The notes under the pieces: model-generated
What the model saw: only the letters and a program-made list of their open reading frames with translations
Databases searched by the model: none
What the model was told of the DNA's origin: nothing
Made by a program: the position numbers and the translations under genes
Shown here: positions 1-10,706 of the stretch, piece by piece
Layout of the letters: every line of letters starts with the position of its first letter
How positions within the stretch are numbered: the stretch's first letter is position 1
Assembly (NCBI GenBank): GCA_029204225.1
Contig: MU832234.1
Coordinates: 17,402 to 81,401 of the forward strand
Source of the DNA: Diphasiastrum complanatum
Lineage: Eukaryota; Streptophyta; Lycopodiopsida; Lycopodiales; Lycopodiaceae
Direction: 5' to 3'
Length of the DNA: 64,000 nt

Positions 1-284
1 TCTTGCAACAAAGTGAATCCCAATCTATAATAATTTGAGTTCAACCTCTTACTTGATAATAGGAGGCCTCTTTATTAAAAAACATAACTCAAGTTGAGAT
101 AATCTAATTTGCTAGCTCCCACATGGCTATCCATCTTTCGGGACGTACCATGGGGCTCACAACTGTATATTTTAGCCTAGCACTTAACAATTCTCGTGCT
201 CTCAGACTCGTCTCTCAACTTCATCTATGCTAGAAGCCCTTTTGAGTGGAGAGGTTCTGCATCGACACCTCGGGGCATGGCATC

Positions 285-920
285 AGCTAACAATTTGGTA
301 GTTAAAGGCTATGAGCAAAACACATGAATTGACTACAAGGAGACATTTGCTACTCTATTAAAGTGGACTACGTTGTGCTTGGCTGCAGTGGTATCCTATT
401 TTGAATGAAAGATCCATCAAATGGATGTGAAATTTGCGTTTTTGAATGGAAATATAAAAGATGAGGTATGTGTGGTCCAACGACAAGGCTCCATTGTCGA
501 AGGGCTAGAAGACAAAGTGTGCAAGTTATGAAAGGCGCTTTATGGCCTTAAGCAAGCACCACATGCATGGTATGGACACATCGACAACTACTTTCTCTCC
601 AAAAGATTTTGTGAGAACCAATTTTGATCTCAATCTATATGTATGTTTTTATGAGTGATGATATCATTGTTTTGGTTGTATTGTATGTTGATGATATCAT
701 CATTATTGGAAATGATGAAAATCTCATCAATACCATAAAAGCTGATCTAAGCAAGCACTTTAAAATGACGAATCTTGATTTTATGCACTAATGCTTAGGA
801 GTAAATGTATGGTAGAATGCAAATTATCAGGCTTTGTCAAAGCAAGTACGTTCATGAAACCCTAAAAAGGTTTCACATGTGTGATTGTAAGCCCTGTATT
901 ACACCATGTGATGTTGGTAA
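285..920 (+). pseudogene. Ty1/copia reverse transcriptase fragment
   Basis: Translated in shifting + frames, this stretch gives copia RT landmarks in order: VVKGYEQ, DYKETFA, a region like HQMDVKFAFLNG, YGLKQAPHAWY, then LYVDDIIIIGND with the catalytic YVDD at about 684-695, and finally YVHETLKRFHMCDCKP. These are the conserved blocks of Ty1/copia pol. Stop codons interrupt the frame, for example after QNT, YFE and CKL, so no protein is made. No LTR, integrase or RNase H is visible beside it, so it is an isolated fragment. It lies upstream of the LysM gene on the same strand. Confidence 0.85.
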
Positions 921-1663
921 GAAGTTATTACACTTACTCGTTGCCCCTCACAACTAGAGCATCTATCTTGAGCATAAATGTGTCCTTCACACTCTGAGCA
1001 TCTATCTCGTTTGTCATCCGTGGGTGAGGGGTTATGAAACAGTCATGTGCCACACGAGGGACCTCACATGTCTGTTAAGGGGGCGTAGCCTTAACAGCAT
1101 AAAGGGAAAGGGGGCTGACCTTGTATCTTCATGACACTTTAATACTTTAACCCCGCCACCATTGGATATTCTCAAAAGCATTCAGATTTTGCCACGTTGC
1201 ATGACTTAAACGCTGCGAAGCATCAAAGGACACTCGTGGCAAGCATCCAAGCGAGCGGGCGCAAACTATACGGTGCCAGTAAGCTTCACCGAGAGGCCGA
1301 TGTAGTCGATCTATATGTTCCGATCCACGTTTTTTGAGGCCATTTTTTGATCTCTTCGATGTCTTCCGCTTCAGGCTTCCAGGGAGAAAATCTGACGAGA
1401 ACTAGTCTTTGATTCACTGAAAGACTTGATTCTTCGAGGGATTTTGCGAGCTTTTGAGCGCTTCCAGATGGAGGCTACATCAGCTGCCTGAATCATAATA
1501 ATCTATTTTTGCTGGATCTAAGTTATTGAAGCAGATCTGCCTTTTTATTGCGTTTCATTGCCTCAGGTATGAAGTAGCATTATGTAGAGCAAGTGAGAAA
1601 TAAGCGGCCGTTGCGTCTCTTGATCTACTGCAGATTCCATCGGATAGGATAACCGGGGGAGTC
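921..1663 (+). other. Upstream region and presumed 5'UTR of the LysM gene
   Basis: No coding sequence is recognised here. The part nearest the copia fragment (about 940-1140) has a repeated phrase ('gagcatctatct' at about 957 and 1007) and may be transposon remnant. The 1300-1660 stretch is pyrimidine-rich and probably holds the transcription start and 5'UTR. A possible short 5'UTR intron runs from the donor at 1567 (CTCAG/GTATGA) to the acceptor ending at 1633 (CTACTGCAG). At 67 nt it would be near the lower limit for plants. I see no convincing TATA box. Confidence 0.4.
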
Positions 1664-1789
1664 ATGGAGATTGGCCCTGTTTTTGATGGAAATCTGGAGG
1701 CAGAGCCTTCTTCTAACCGAGGCTACATCCAACATCATGTATCAAAGCTGGATACCTTACCTGGAATCGCGATAAAATATGGAGTTGAG
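1664..1789 (+). CDS. LysM-domain protein, exon 1
   Basis: This exon encodes the first 42 residues, starting MEIGPVFDGN. The first half of a LysM domain begins at about residue 21 (YIQHHVSKLDT) and ends at IKYGVE, followed by a GT donor at 1790. LysM domains bind N-acetylglucosamine-containing glycans in many proteins. Plants also have single-LysM proteins without a signal peptide whose role is poorly known, and this sequence resembles that type: no signal peptide or membrane segment is seen. The ATG at 1664 was chosen because the peptide then runs straight into the LysM domain and the upstream frame contains no better start. The exon ends in phase 0 and joins exon 2 at 19964, which supplies the second half of the domain. 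Confidence 0.85.
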
Positions 1790-4557
1790 GTATTGTGCCG
1801 TGTTTTGCTCTCTTGAGTTATTAGTTTCTGCTTGCGTACTTACGTAGGAGCATCGCTGTCGATGATGTATTGAATGTCATGAGCGATAGCAAACGCCCGC
1901 AAGACCTTGGCTAAGCCAATCTGGAAATCCGATGCATTCTTTCACCAAACGCGGTAGGGTTTAATATGTTGTGACCACTACGTTTTATTTCCTATTCGGT
2001 TTTGTTTCGTGACGGTCTATGTAGGCAATCTCAGGTCTTTTGCTGTGCAATTTAAAAAAGGTAAGACTGGCGTTCTTTCGACGTAAGACTGGACGGACTA
2101 TTACTTTTCTTTCTTAATCAGTATTGTTGCGTGAAAGTAAATGTTGGCAACCTTAGTTCTTTGTTGCACCATTCGTTTGCATCTGATGCAGTTATTGCCA
2201 TTACCTGGGAGTGACGAAACGAAGTTGAGACAATTGAAAGGTAGGTTACTTCGTCTACTTATGAAAGTCTGATGCATTTCGTAGTGCTCATTTGTGAACT
2301 GGAGTTAGATTTGACAGGAGAACACTGGAAACCATGGTCTGACAGGCCAAGTCACGTGTATTTTAGCTGGTTTTTGGCAGATTATGAATATCGGGGATTC
2401 TCTTATTGACGGTGCAGAATTATCAATCGGCCTTGTAAAGCATATAGCGCATCGCAAAAATCTACCGTCAGCTAACAGTTCCCGTGTTCATTTTTATCAC
2501 AATATAGTATTTTATGCAAGGACATAACCATGCTGAAAGGGTGTGTTTAACACTAACTGAACCCTTAAGCTCTCTTCAACGTTGTTTCCCCATCTTTTTC
2601 TTCCCGTCTTACCAGCATTGTCTTACAGCTTTGAATCTGCTGCAGATTAGGTTTGTTGGAAGCTTTACCAGATTTTGCAGATTAAGTGAGGGGTGGTTTG
2701 AACTTTGAAGCAAAATCCTATAGAAGATGTTGAAAAGACAAAAGTGAAAGCAAAAACAAGGAGGAATTTAAGGATCCACAACGTTTGTAGGGTCATTATA
2801 TTTTCATCTTAAAAAACTGATTCACAATGCTTTGCGTTTGCATTTGAATTGGAAGTTTGCTGATGTGCAACACTTGGTTTTACTTGTACAGAGCAACAAG
2901 ATATTTTCTTTTACATCTAGTCAGTATGTATGGGACACATATTCCAGCAACAACTTGCTAGCAAGACAAGCAGAAAATGTAGGCACGGGTGGCAGATATA
3001 TTTGAGCTCAGCTTGCAAGAAAGGAAGATGCCACTGGAAGAAGATCAATCGTAAATCAAAGCTCACGTAAAGTATGCTGGATTGACATCGCTAATGCCTT
3101 TTAGTCAGTATTGCAAGTCTGGATGAGATCTTTTTTGAAATAAAACATAATAAGAGGTCGGATATGCAGACTGCTGGACACGTTCAGCGGTGTATTCCCC
3201 TTTTCTTCCATCGGTGAGGCCACAAGAGGACCAATTTCATGAGCCTTTTGTTGTGCCTGTTCAGCTAATAACTTAACCAGGACGAGCAAATGCACTAATG
3301 GCAGGTGGGGCAAAGATCTGCTATAAGCACTGACTGACTTCCAGTAAAATGGCACTAACCTAACAACACTAATGGGAGGTGGTGCTCTCACCTTACATTT
3401 ATATTTCACAATAACAGAATGATATTTGATACGTATGAACAATGTACACAGGCAAATAGACCTTTCAGATTGAATGCTACAACACAACTCGCCAGGCTGG
3501 ACTGTCACACGTCTATGATGTAGGTGCAAGCACCTCCCTATGCCACCATGCATTGTTACCATGAATTGTTGCTCACTAGTCAATTTGTGGGGGGAGGAGA
3601 CCTATACCCAACCACCCACTTCCTTAACCTAACCATGCCCTACCAACCACCTCCTTAGACTTAGGCTCCACCAGCCTGCCACACTACATAGGTCTATAGT
3701 CACAAATAAGTTGTGGATCAGAGCTCAAACTCACTTTGCATATGGTTTGTGTCACAGCTTGACGCAATACAATAGCACAATATATGATTACATGAATTTA
3801 TTATTATGGAGGGTAATAAATGGTATAGTACTCACCATCAAGTAGACCCTACACTTCTAACACGTCCCTTATTGGCTACTTTATGCTCTATGGCTTTTAA
3901 CATGTCTCCGAACATCTCAAAATTTTCTCATGGATTAGCCTTTGTGAATATATTAGCTACTTGGTAAGTCATATGACAATGATGTAGCCCTATCCCTCCA
4001 CATTGAATTTTTTTCTTATGAAATGCTTGTCAACATCAACATACTTCATTCTTGCGTGTAAGATTGGATTTTAGCCAATTGGATACAACTATGGTTATCA
4101 CGATGTATATTGTGGTGGCAGCTGTCACAAGCTTGTCTCTCCAAGCTCGTGAAACTAAGAAGGCCAGTGTGTAGAATGAACCTCCCAACTGTAGGCACCC
4201 CCTCTATGAGTCCTGTTACTTGCTATTCTTGTCACCTGGCACATGGCATCCAACAGTGGGTGATCAGTCCACGTGACCCACCCACTGTCCTGTGACCCAC
4301 TTGGTCAGTACTTGCCAGCTAGCATTTCGTCACTGATGGCTAGGATCCCGATGGTCACAATTCACCTCGTCTTTGATAGCTTGACAGGCGGTCACACTGG
4401 GTCATTACTTGTGACGCACTGGTCCCAGCTTGGGACAGATGTCCACTTCGGTCATCGGCCATCTCCAATACTTGGGCTCAAGCCCTCTGGTAACCGGCCG
4501 TGCCAAGGTCATGCTGGTCGAGACTGGGCTCTAACAATCCTTCACTCTTCTGGCAAG

Positions 4558-4752
4558 TCATCGGTCCCCAAGGACAAACTCTAAGTAAGACTTCTGCAAA
4601 CATTGTCGCACCTCCCAGGTAGTATCTAACAATGGATGCCCTTTCCAAGTCACTAGATAATCTTGGAGGAGACAATTTTGCAATCCTCGCTCCCTCCGAT
4701 CTAGAACTTTCTTTGGCTCATAACCTATAGTGTCTTTCTCTTCTAGAGACAC
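4558..4752 (-). pseudogene. Integrase C-terminal chromodomain
   Basis: The peptide contains PKKVLDRRERG, then LLQDYLVTWKGHP and DTTWEV, the pattern of chromodomains found at the end of chromovirus integrases, which read histone marks and can bias insertion. Just upstream, a piece like AYKLQLPSS corresponds to the normal integrase C-terminal segment. Only about 190 bp separates this from RNase H, so roughly the whole integrase core has been deleted. Confidence 0.7.
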
Positions 4753-4869
4753 AAGACCTTCTACAAGGTTGTGCGAACATGAAACACTGGAGGGTAGCTG
4801 TAGCTTGTAAGCTATATGGCTAGCTTAACGATTAGCCACGGTCCACAATAACTAGGAGACCAAATCTCT

Positions 4870-5830
4870 TATCTCAAATTCCCGCTCAGCCCACCGAGCT
4901 TGGTGATCCTTCAAATCTGGTTGAATGCAAAAATACTTTAAAGTATGATGGTTTGTGTAGACATAAAACTTGATGTCGTACGAATAGTGTCGCCACACCT
5001 TGAACGCATATATGATCGCATACAGCTCTTGCTCATGTGTGGCATATCTGGTGTCAACTTTTTACTCTCAAAGGCTAGTGGTCTACCCTCTTGGCTCAAC
5101 ACTGCACCTACGACAATGCCACTCGCATTCGTCTCTAGGCAGTAGGTCAAACGGGTTTGGGTATTAGCAATTTTGAGGATTGGAGTTGTGGCCATCGACT
5201 CCTTCAAGTTCTCAAAAGTGTGCTGAGCTTCAGCATCCTACCGAACTACAATGTTGTCTTTTGTAACTGCTCCTTTAAAGGAGCAACTATCTAGGAATAC
5301 TTCTTAACGCACCGCCAATAGAACTTACAAAAGCCTAAGAAAGATTGTAACTGGTGTATATCTGTAGGCCTCAACGACTTCTTAACCATAGCCGCCTTGG
5401 TTGGGTCAACCGAAATACCCTCAGCCATCACTACATGATGCAAATACTTGACACAAGTCCTACACAACTCGATCTTCTGAGCGGCGGCATACAGAAGCTT
5501 GTAACTTGCCAAATACAGTCTGGAGATGAACTTCATGCTCCACTACCGGATTACTATAGACCAATATGTTATCAATAAACTTGACGACAAATTCGCCCAT
5601 ATAGTCACATAAGACATTGTTGGTGAGCATCACGGTGCATTGGTTAGCCCAAATGACATAACCAAAAACTCATAATGTCCAAAACGGCTTCAGAAGGCCG
5701 TCTTTTGGACGTCTGAAATCCATATTTGATGGTACCCACTTTTGAGATCTATCTTACTGAAAATGGCTTCATCTTGCGATGCATCCAGTAGATCATCAAT
5801 CCTAGGCATTTAATATTCGTGCTTCACATC
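4870..5830 (-). pseudogene. Gypsy reverse transcriptase and RNase H remnant
   Basis: Readable blocks on the - strand are FGHYEFLVMSFGLTNAP (about 5700-5640), KFIDNILVYSN (about 5590-5560; the usual second Asp of the DD pair is Asn), GISVDPTKAAMVKK with LQSFLGFCKFYWR (5440-5300), then RNase H: VVGAVLSQEGRPLAF (about 5130-5080) and QPDLKDHQARWAE (about 4930-4890). There are frameshifts between the RT finger and palm blocks. The order is correct for Ty3/gypsy. It is enzymatically dead, given the lost Asp and broken frames. Confidence 0.75.
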
Positions 5831-6190
5831 TTGGTTGTAATGAAAATGCATGTGCAATGGGGGATGGAAATGTAGACACTCTCATGCGAAATGAAATCTA
5901 TATCGGGCTGGTTACTCTCATGCCACCGCTCAAGTACAATACCAAACTTAGCTACTCTAGTGATCTCAAAGTCTAATTTCTTGGCACACGTCTGAATAGA
6001 CAAAGACGCTCGAGAGACTCTCATCCCAAACCTCTGTTCCCTTACCATCTGGCATCTCAGTTGTATACTGGTAGTCAGAACGAACAGTAGCTAAGCGACG
6101 CTTCTTCACCACTCGTGAATTAACATTCTTATGTGAGGAATTGGTGTCAAATAAGACAAGCACGTCATGACCTTCTAGCTTCCCCCTCAT
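5824..6190 (-). pseudogene. Gypsy aspartic protease remnant
   Basis: The stretch starts GKLEGHDVLVLFDTNSSH, which corresponds to the retroviral-type protease active-site block (usually LFDTGSSH). The Gly after Asp-Thr is replaced by Asn, which would damage the catalytic loop. It lies between gag and RT as expected for gypsy pol. Confidence 0.6.
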
Positions 6191-6392
6191 GTGTATCAGC
6201 TCATTATGCCTTGGTGGACAAAAAGCAAACTGGAGCCTATCACCAAGATAGTCGTGACACGTCTAGTGTCCTCATTGTCCTTGCCCTCATCTGGACGCTA
6301 TTGTAGTACATGGAGCTTCTTCGTGCTAGTTTCGAGGTCTCAAAATTTTCGGCACTAGCTATTAAACATAATCCGTCTTTCTTGGCCTTTTC

Positions 6393-7262
6393 CTATTGCT
6401 CTGGATTGAGGGGAGACTTGTCATAAGCACAACATGCCATAGGAGACACCGACTTGCGCTTCAAAGTCTGTCGCATCTGGATAGAATTCTTTTGTGAGAA
6501 GTCCTTTTGACCAGCTTGGCCAGACTTCCGCAAACCCTTCTTCTGGGGCCAACTTGCCGCTCTAGTTTCAGCCTTGTTGTGCACATTACCTTGAAAGTTG
6601 AGTGCGGTTGCAACTGCCTTCTCTGGTATCTTGATAAGTACCTCTCTGTATCGATTGACATATTCCTGCACCTTGTACTGCCTTTGATGGTGCAAAACCA
6701 AAGCATCATGCTCATGCAGACAACTGAATTGAGCTTTGAAAGCTCACTTGAAATCAACCCAAGTGGAAGGAGCTTGATTGGACTTCAATAACTTGCATCA
6801 CCACCTGTCAACAAAATCAGTAAAATGATAAGCAACTTTGAGGACTCACCAACCTTCATTAGTTGGGACCCGCTTCAGGTCAAATAGTATTCATCCTATT
6901 TATGTAACCACTAATCTACAATATCACTAGTTCTTTGTGGAGGGTTTATAGCAAAGCGGGTAGGCTTAATGTCCTTGTCTTCAAGATAGGACGGAGGATA
7001 CACAAGACATGTAGAAGGAGATGGAAAAGGATATGGATATGGTGGAGCATAACTTCGAGCCACAGTCGACAGCACGACTCGAGCCTTGCATCTCTTTCAT
7101 GGTCCTCTCCATATTGTCCATGCGAGTTTGCATAGACGGAGAAACACCCACAAGCGAACTTGCAGTCATCGTATTCCGATTATGGTCAGGGCTAGGGATA
7201 GGACTAGCAGGTGGCAATTGAAGTGCAACTGGAGGGCCAAGAGGGGTTATTGACACGGTCAT
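6393..7262 (-). pseudogene. Gypsy gag fragments
   Basis: The N-terminal piece (7262-6981) is a Pro/Ser-rich leader with a segment like RMDNMERTMKEMQ, typical of coiled gag starts. The second piece (6757-6393) includes LHHQRQYKVQEYVNRYRE, resembling the retrotransposon gag core, followed by a Lys/Gln-rich tail. The frame changes between the pieces, so no full gag remains. I see no intact zinc knuckle. Confidence 0.6.
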
Positions 7263-7549
7263 CTACCATAATGGATACTGTATGGGAAAAAGAAAATGAA
7301 AGAAACTTTCTGTCTTCTTTTCTGTCTCTTAATCAAAATAACACAGGATAAAGAGGGAAAACGGAAAAAATACAAAACTTATAGAAGATGGATCACTCCT
7401 TGGTTTCAAAAATCATGCAGCCTAATGTTGCTGTCATAAAAAAGTTACCAGAAAATCAGAATTTCTCTCAATTTTTTCTGCAAAACAAGCAAAAAATAGC
7501 CTAGAGTCGATCGTGATTCACCTGAGTGTTGAGACTGGGCTCTAACAAC

Positions 7550-8584
7550 AACATTTTAGATTTGCAAGTTATCAAATAGGCATCTCTATTTGTAGACTTG
7601 TATTCAGTTTTTGTGGATAATAACACAATAGTTGGTTGCTGTGCTACTCCAAGGTTATTGCACCTAATTCTAATTGAGAAGTGTATCCCGATTTTACTCA
7701 TTGATCTTTGTCTTGTTGATCACCAGCCCAATCAACAAAACATAGCCACCAACTTTACCTATCTCTAGTTGTTGTAGACCACTCCATGCATTCAATATAT
7801 TTGAAATTCTTTAAAAGAGTTTCCAATGGGATTTTTTGGGTTTGATCATGAATTGGCTAACCACTCCTATTGCATAAGGTAATGGGTTCACTTGTAGTAG
7901 TTAAATAAATAAGGACACAACCAATTTCTTTATGTAGTGCACCATTTTGTTTAGGTGATTTATCATCGGTTTACCAATTGCTCCTTTCTCCATAAGGGTT
8001 GAGATTGGTCTACAATCTTGCATATGGAATACTTTCAAAACTTCATGTGCATATTTTGCTTGGGATATACATATTTTATTTTCCTCTTTAGAAGTTGAAT
8101 GCTCAATCAATAATGTAGGAGCTTGGAATCCAAAAACAATCATTTCAACTATTTAGACATATCATAATATTTGCTATTTAACCTCTATTAGTACCGGTAA
8201 TACAAGATTTTTTTGGAGATTTGATATTAGATCCTTATTGATATTGTTAATACAAGATTTTAAACACACTAAAATATCACCAGTATATCTAGTTGCTCCC
8301 TTTTGATGTAAAGATAGCTTTTTGACTTTTTTCAAAGCTAATTTTCTTGAAGTATTTATTAGTTGTGCTGTACCAGGCCCTAAAACTTTGTTTCAGTCCA
8401 TATAATGCTTAGTTAAGTTAATACATTAAGTGATCATCACATGTCTCCTTGAAGCCTTGAAGTCCCTCCATATAAACTCCTTTCAAATGTTTATATTGAA
8501 AAATTGTGCTTCGACTTCCATTGGTGTTCACAAATGAATTAGGTAGCTAAAGCAAGTTCAATTTCTATTGTAGGCATTCTAGCC
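7550..8584 (-). pseudogene. Ty1/copia reverse transcriptase/RNase H fragment
   Basis: Read on the - strand from 8584 down, this gives RMPTIEIELALAT, SLYGG, LYGLKQSFRAWY (about 8410-8370), KICISQAKYAHEVLKVFHMQ (about 8075-8020), PISTLMEKGAIGKP, and near the low end QPTIVLLSTKTEYKS (about 7640-7600), which is the copia RNase H block. Several stops are present. The copia frame runs out at about 7550, where the gypsy LTR-like word begins. It lies in opposite orientation to the copia fragment at 0.3-0.9 kb, so the two are separate insertions. Confidence 0.85.
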
Positions 8585-8664
8585 ACATGTGCACAGGTCT
8601 CTTCAATCTTCTCTTGTTGTTCATAACATTGCTCTACAAGTTTTGTGTTGTGTTTGTTAATGGT

Positions 8665-8790
8665 TTAGTTGCCCGTTCTGGAACGAACCGCGCGTTCCAG
8701 AACGCGTTTCTTTTCGGAACGCGGGCAAATTTTTTTAAAATAAAAGAACGTAAATATTTAACAAAGGGTCCGTTCCGACCCAGCTTTCAG
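8665..8790 (+). repeat. Palindromic short-element end, family B (CGTTCCGGAACG type)
   Basis: It begins TTAGTTGCCCGTTCTGGAAC and contains several short inverted words built on GTTCC/GGAAC and ACGCGT, then an A/T-rich stretch and GTCCGTTCCGACCCAG. Related ends occur at 9270-9297, 49068-49970, 52500-52545 and 57443-58732. The 114-codon ORF over this region is a by-product of the repeat, not a gene. Confidence 0.65.
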
Positions 8791-9135
8791 CATATATTGG
8801 TTGAGCAGATTACGGTGGAGCATCTTCAGCTGGTCGGATTCAAATGTATCACCATCATGACCTCCCATAGTGATTCTGGAACGGCAACTATGCGTGTAAC
8901 AGAGTTACAACCAATTTCCGCTTTGTACTAATCCTTAGACAGCAAGGATTCCTTAAGAATTCATATTCGTTACCACTTTAGCTATCACAGTTATGCATAA
9001 GTAACAAAAGCTTTCAAAGGTTAGCCTTTCAACGAATCTAACCAATCAATATGCTACTGCCGCAGACAGTATCATAAACTTAGGAGTTTTCTGCTGAACT
9101 TCTGCCCACAAAAAAGGGTTGCAGTGCGTTGGGAT

Positions 9136-9146
9136 CCCCCCCCCCC

Positions 9147-9202
<56 letters not shown>
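9136..9202 (+). repeat. Poly-C followed by (TC)n microsatellite
   Basis: A C12 run is followed by a nearly perfect TC tract. Overlapping ORFs here (Ser-Leu or Arg-Glu repeats) are artefacts. A family-B-like word (ATGTTCCGACCCAGTAAT) follows at about 9280. Confidence 0.95.
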
Positions 9203-9204
<2 letters not shown>

Positions 9205-10127
9205 AGCTGTACCACAGCGATTCTGCTCACGACTCCTATCATCACGGCCAGCAAGTGTCATTTTTTTTAAATTAAAAAAAAAATGTTCCGACCCAGTAAT
9301 AATACCATCTGTATCAAACCTTGCCCGGTCGATCTATTTGCAACCAGTAAGCTTTTTCTCTTTAAGTGATTCCACTAATTTCCAAGCATATACCTGTGCT
9401 TTCCCTCACATAGCTCTTCCATTTTTCCCCCAACGTCTTCTTCAAGCATATGTGGCTTTGGAGTTCTAATTTTTTTGTAATTAGGGCATAGTTGTTTTCA
9501 TACCTTTGGCTTTGTTCTCGTTGTCGTCATTCTTCATCCTACTGCTATTGCTATTGTTGCCTAGTGATTCTTTTGACTTTTGCTACAATAATCTCACCTA
9601 CTTTCAACATTTGTATTTCGCCCCTCTTTTACTGTTTGATAATACCACCCTAGCAACTTTGTATCTGTAGGAGAGTGGAGAGGGGGTTGCAACCCGAAAC
9701 TACTCGGCATATAATTTGGTTCATAGCTTAGGCATACTATAATAGAACATTTTGTGGACATGAATGTTTTTGCCAAGTAAGGGTAAAGAAATAGCTTAAC
9801 ATGTACGTAAAGTAGACATTACATTTCTGGTAGCTATATATTGCAAAACACGTATTTCTTTTATTTTTGAAAAAGAAATGAACTTGGACTTGCAAATAGG
9901 TTAAGGAAAGCCTTTAGAAGAGATTCACGGGTAAGTGCTTTATTTAAATGACGATCTGTCGAAGGAACTGAATGCTATAGCGTGCTTGTATACGTTTTGG
10001 TGAATCAATAGACCTCGAGTTGCATTGTACAAGCACCAATGACAATGTACTAAGAAAACTGTGCTGAACAAAGATTCTTACAAAGTTTGTGCTTTCTGAA
10101 ATTGCCAACGATGCTATTTAGCTAGGC

Positions 10128-10275
10128 CAGTCCGGGCCGGACGCGGCCTTTTCGCGTCCGCGTCCGCGTCCGACGCTCGGACCCGGACGCGTCCGACCCC
10201 CGGATGCGGGGTCGGGCGCGTCCAAAAAAATTTAGAAATTTTTTTGGACGCGTCTAGCATCCGGACGCGTTTAAA
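10128..10275 (+). repeat. Left subterminal GGACGCG array
   Basis: At least six copies of GGACGCG or CGCGTCC occur in both orientations, followed by an A14-15 stretch. In hAT elements such arrays bind the transposase. The ORFs across it are not genes. Confidence 0.7.
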
Positions 10276-10328
10276 AAAAAAAAAAAACAAAAGGGCGCGC
10301 GGACAACAGACTGTTCTGCAGAAGCCCG

Positions 10329-10332
<4 letters not shown>

Positions 10333-10399
<67 letters not shown>
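10333..10399 (+). repeat. (GA)n microsatellite
   Basis: A perfect GA tract of about 67 bp, followed directly by a GT/GTGA-rich tract (10404-10476) and an imperfect GA tract (10525-10575). All lie between the left element end and the transposase. Confidence 0.95.
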
Positions 10400-10401
<2 letters not shown>

Positions 10402-10403
10402 AT

Positions 10404-10476
10404 GGTGTTTGTGTGTGTGTGTGTGATGAAGTGTGTGTGTGTGATAATTTGTGTGTGTGTGTGTGTGTGTGTGTGG
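10404..10476 (+). repeat. (GT)n compound microsatellite
   Basis: GT runs are interrupted by GATGAA and GATAATTT. The longest pure run is at about 10451-10475. Confidence 0.9.
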
Positions 10477-10629
10477 ATATTGTTGATTTGTGTGCATACA
10501 TGTGTGTTTGTGGTGATTTGTTTGTGAGAGAGAGAGAGAAAGAGACAGAGAGTGTGAGGGACAGAGAGAGAGAGGATTTGTGTGTGTGCGCGCGTGTACG
10601 AGACATGGTGTGTGCGTGTGAGTTTAGGA

Positions 10630-10643
10630 TTTAGGGTTTAGGG
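10630..10643 (+). promoter_or_regulatory. Telo-box-like TTTAGGGTTTAGGG
   Basis: Two units of the plant telomere word lie about 60 bp before the transposase ATG. In plants, single or double telo-boxes in 5' regions can be regulatory. The complementary word occurs at 14130-14142, beyond the transposase. Function here is inference only. Confidence 0.4.
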
Positions 10644-10662
10644 TGCTTGGGTTTGGGGTCTA

Positions 10663-10666
<4 letters not shown>

Positions 10667-10704
<38 letters not shown>
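10667..10704 (+). repeat. (GA)n tract abutting the transposase start
   Basis: A pure GA tract that ends two bases before the ATG at 10706. GA tracts in plant leaders can bind BBR/BPC GAGA-binding proteins; whether this one does is unknown. Confidence 0.9.

Positions 10705-10705
<1 letters not shown>

Positions 10706-10706
<1 letters not shown>

Larger units (their letters stand above)
4478..7549 (-). mobile_element. Ty3/gypsy chromovirus-type element, decayed
   Basis: On the - strand the order is gag (7262-6393), aspartic protease (6190-5824), reverse transcriptase (5830-5291), RNase H (5207-4870) and a chromodomain (4752-4558). This is the Metaviridae chromovirus order, but the integrase core is missing. 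A short word, TGTTAGAGCCCAGTCTC on the - strand, occurs at both the gag side (starting at about 7549) and just after the chromodomain (starting at about 4538). It begins with TG like an LTR, but the sequences diverge beyond it, so the LTR assignment is tentative. The element abuts and apparently interrupts a copia fragment at 7550. Confidence 0.75.

Noticed and set aside
3101-3583. 160-codon - strand ORF
   Set aside because: No recognisable domain, no splice context, atypical composition; lies in intron 1.
8587-8931. 114-codon + strand ORF
   Set aside because: Spans the family B palindromic repeat; no protein pattern.
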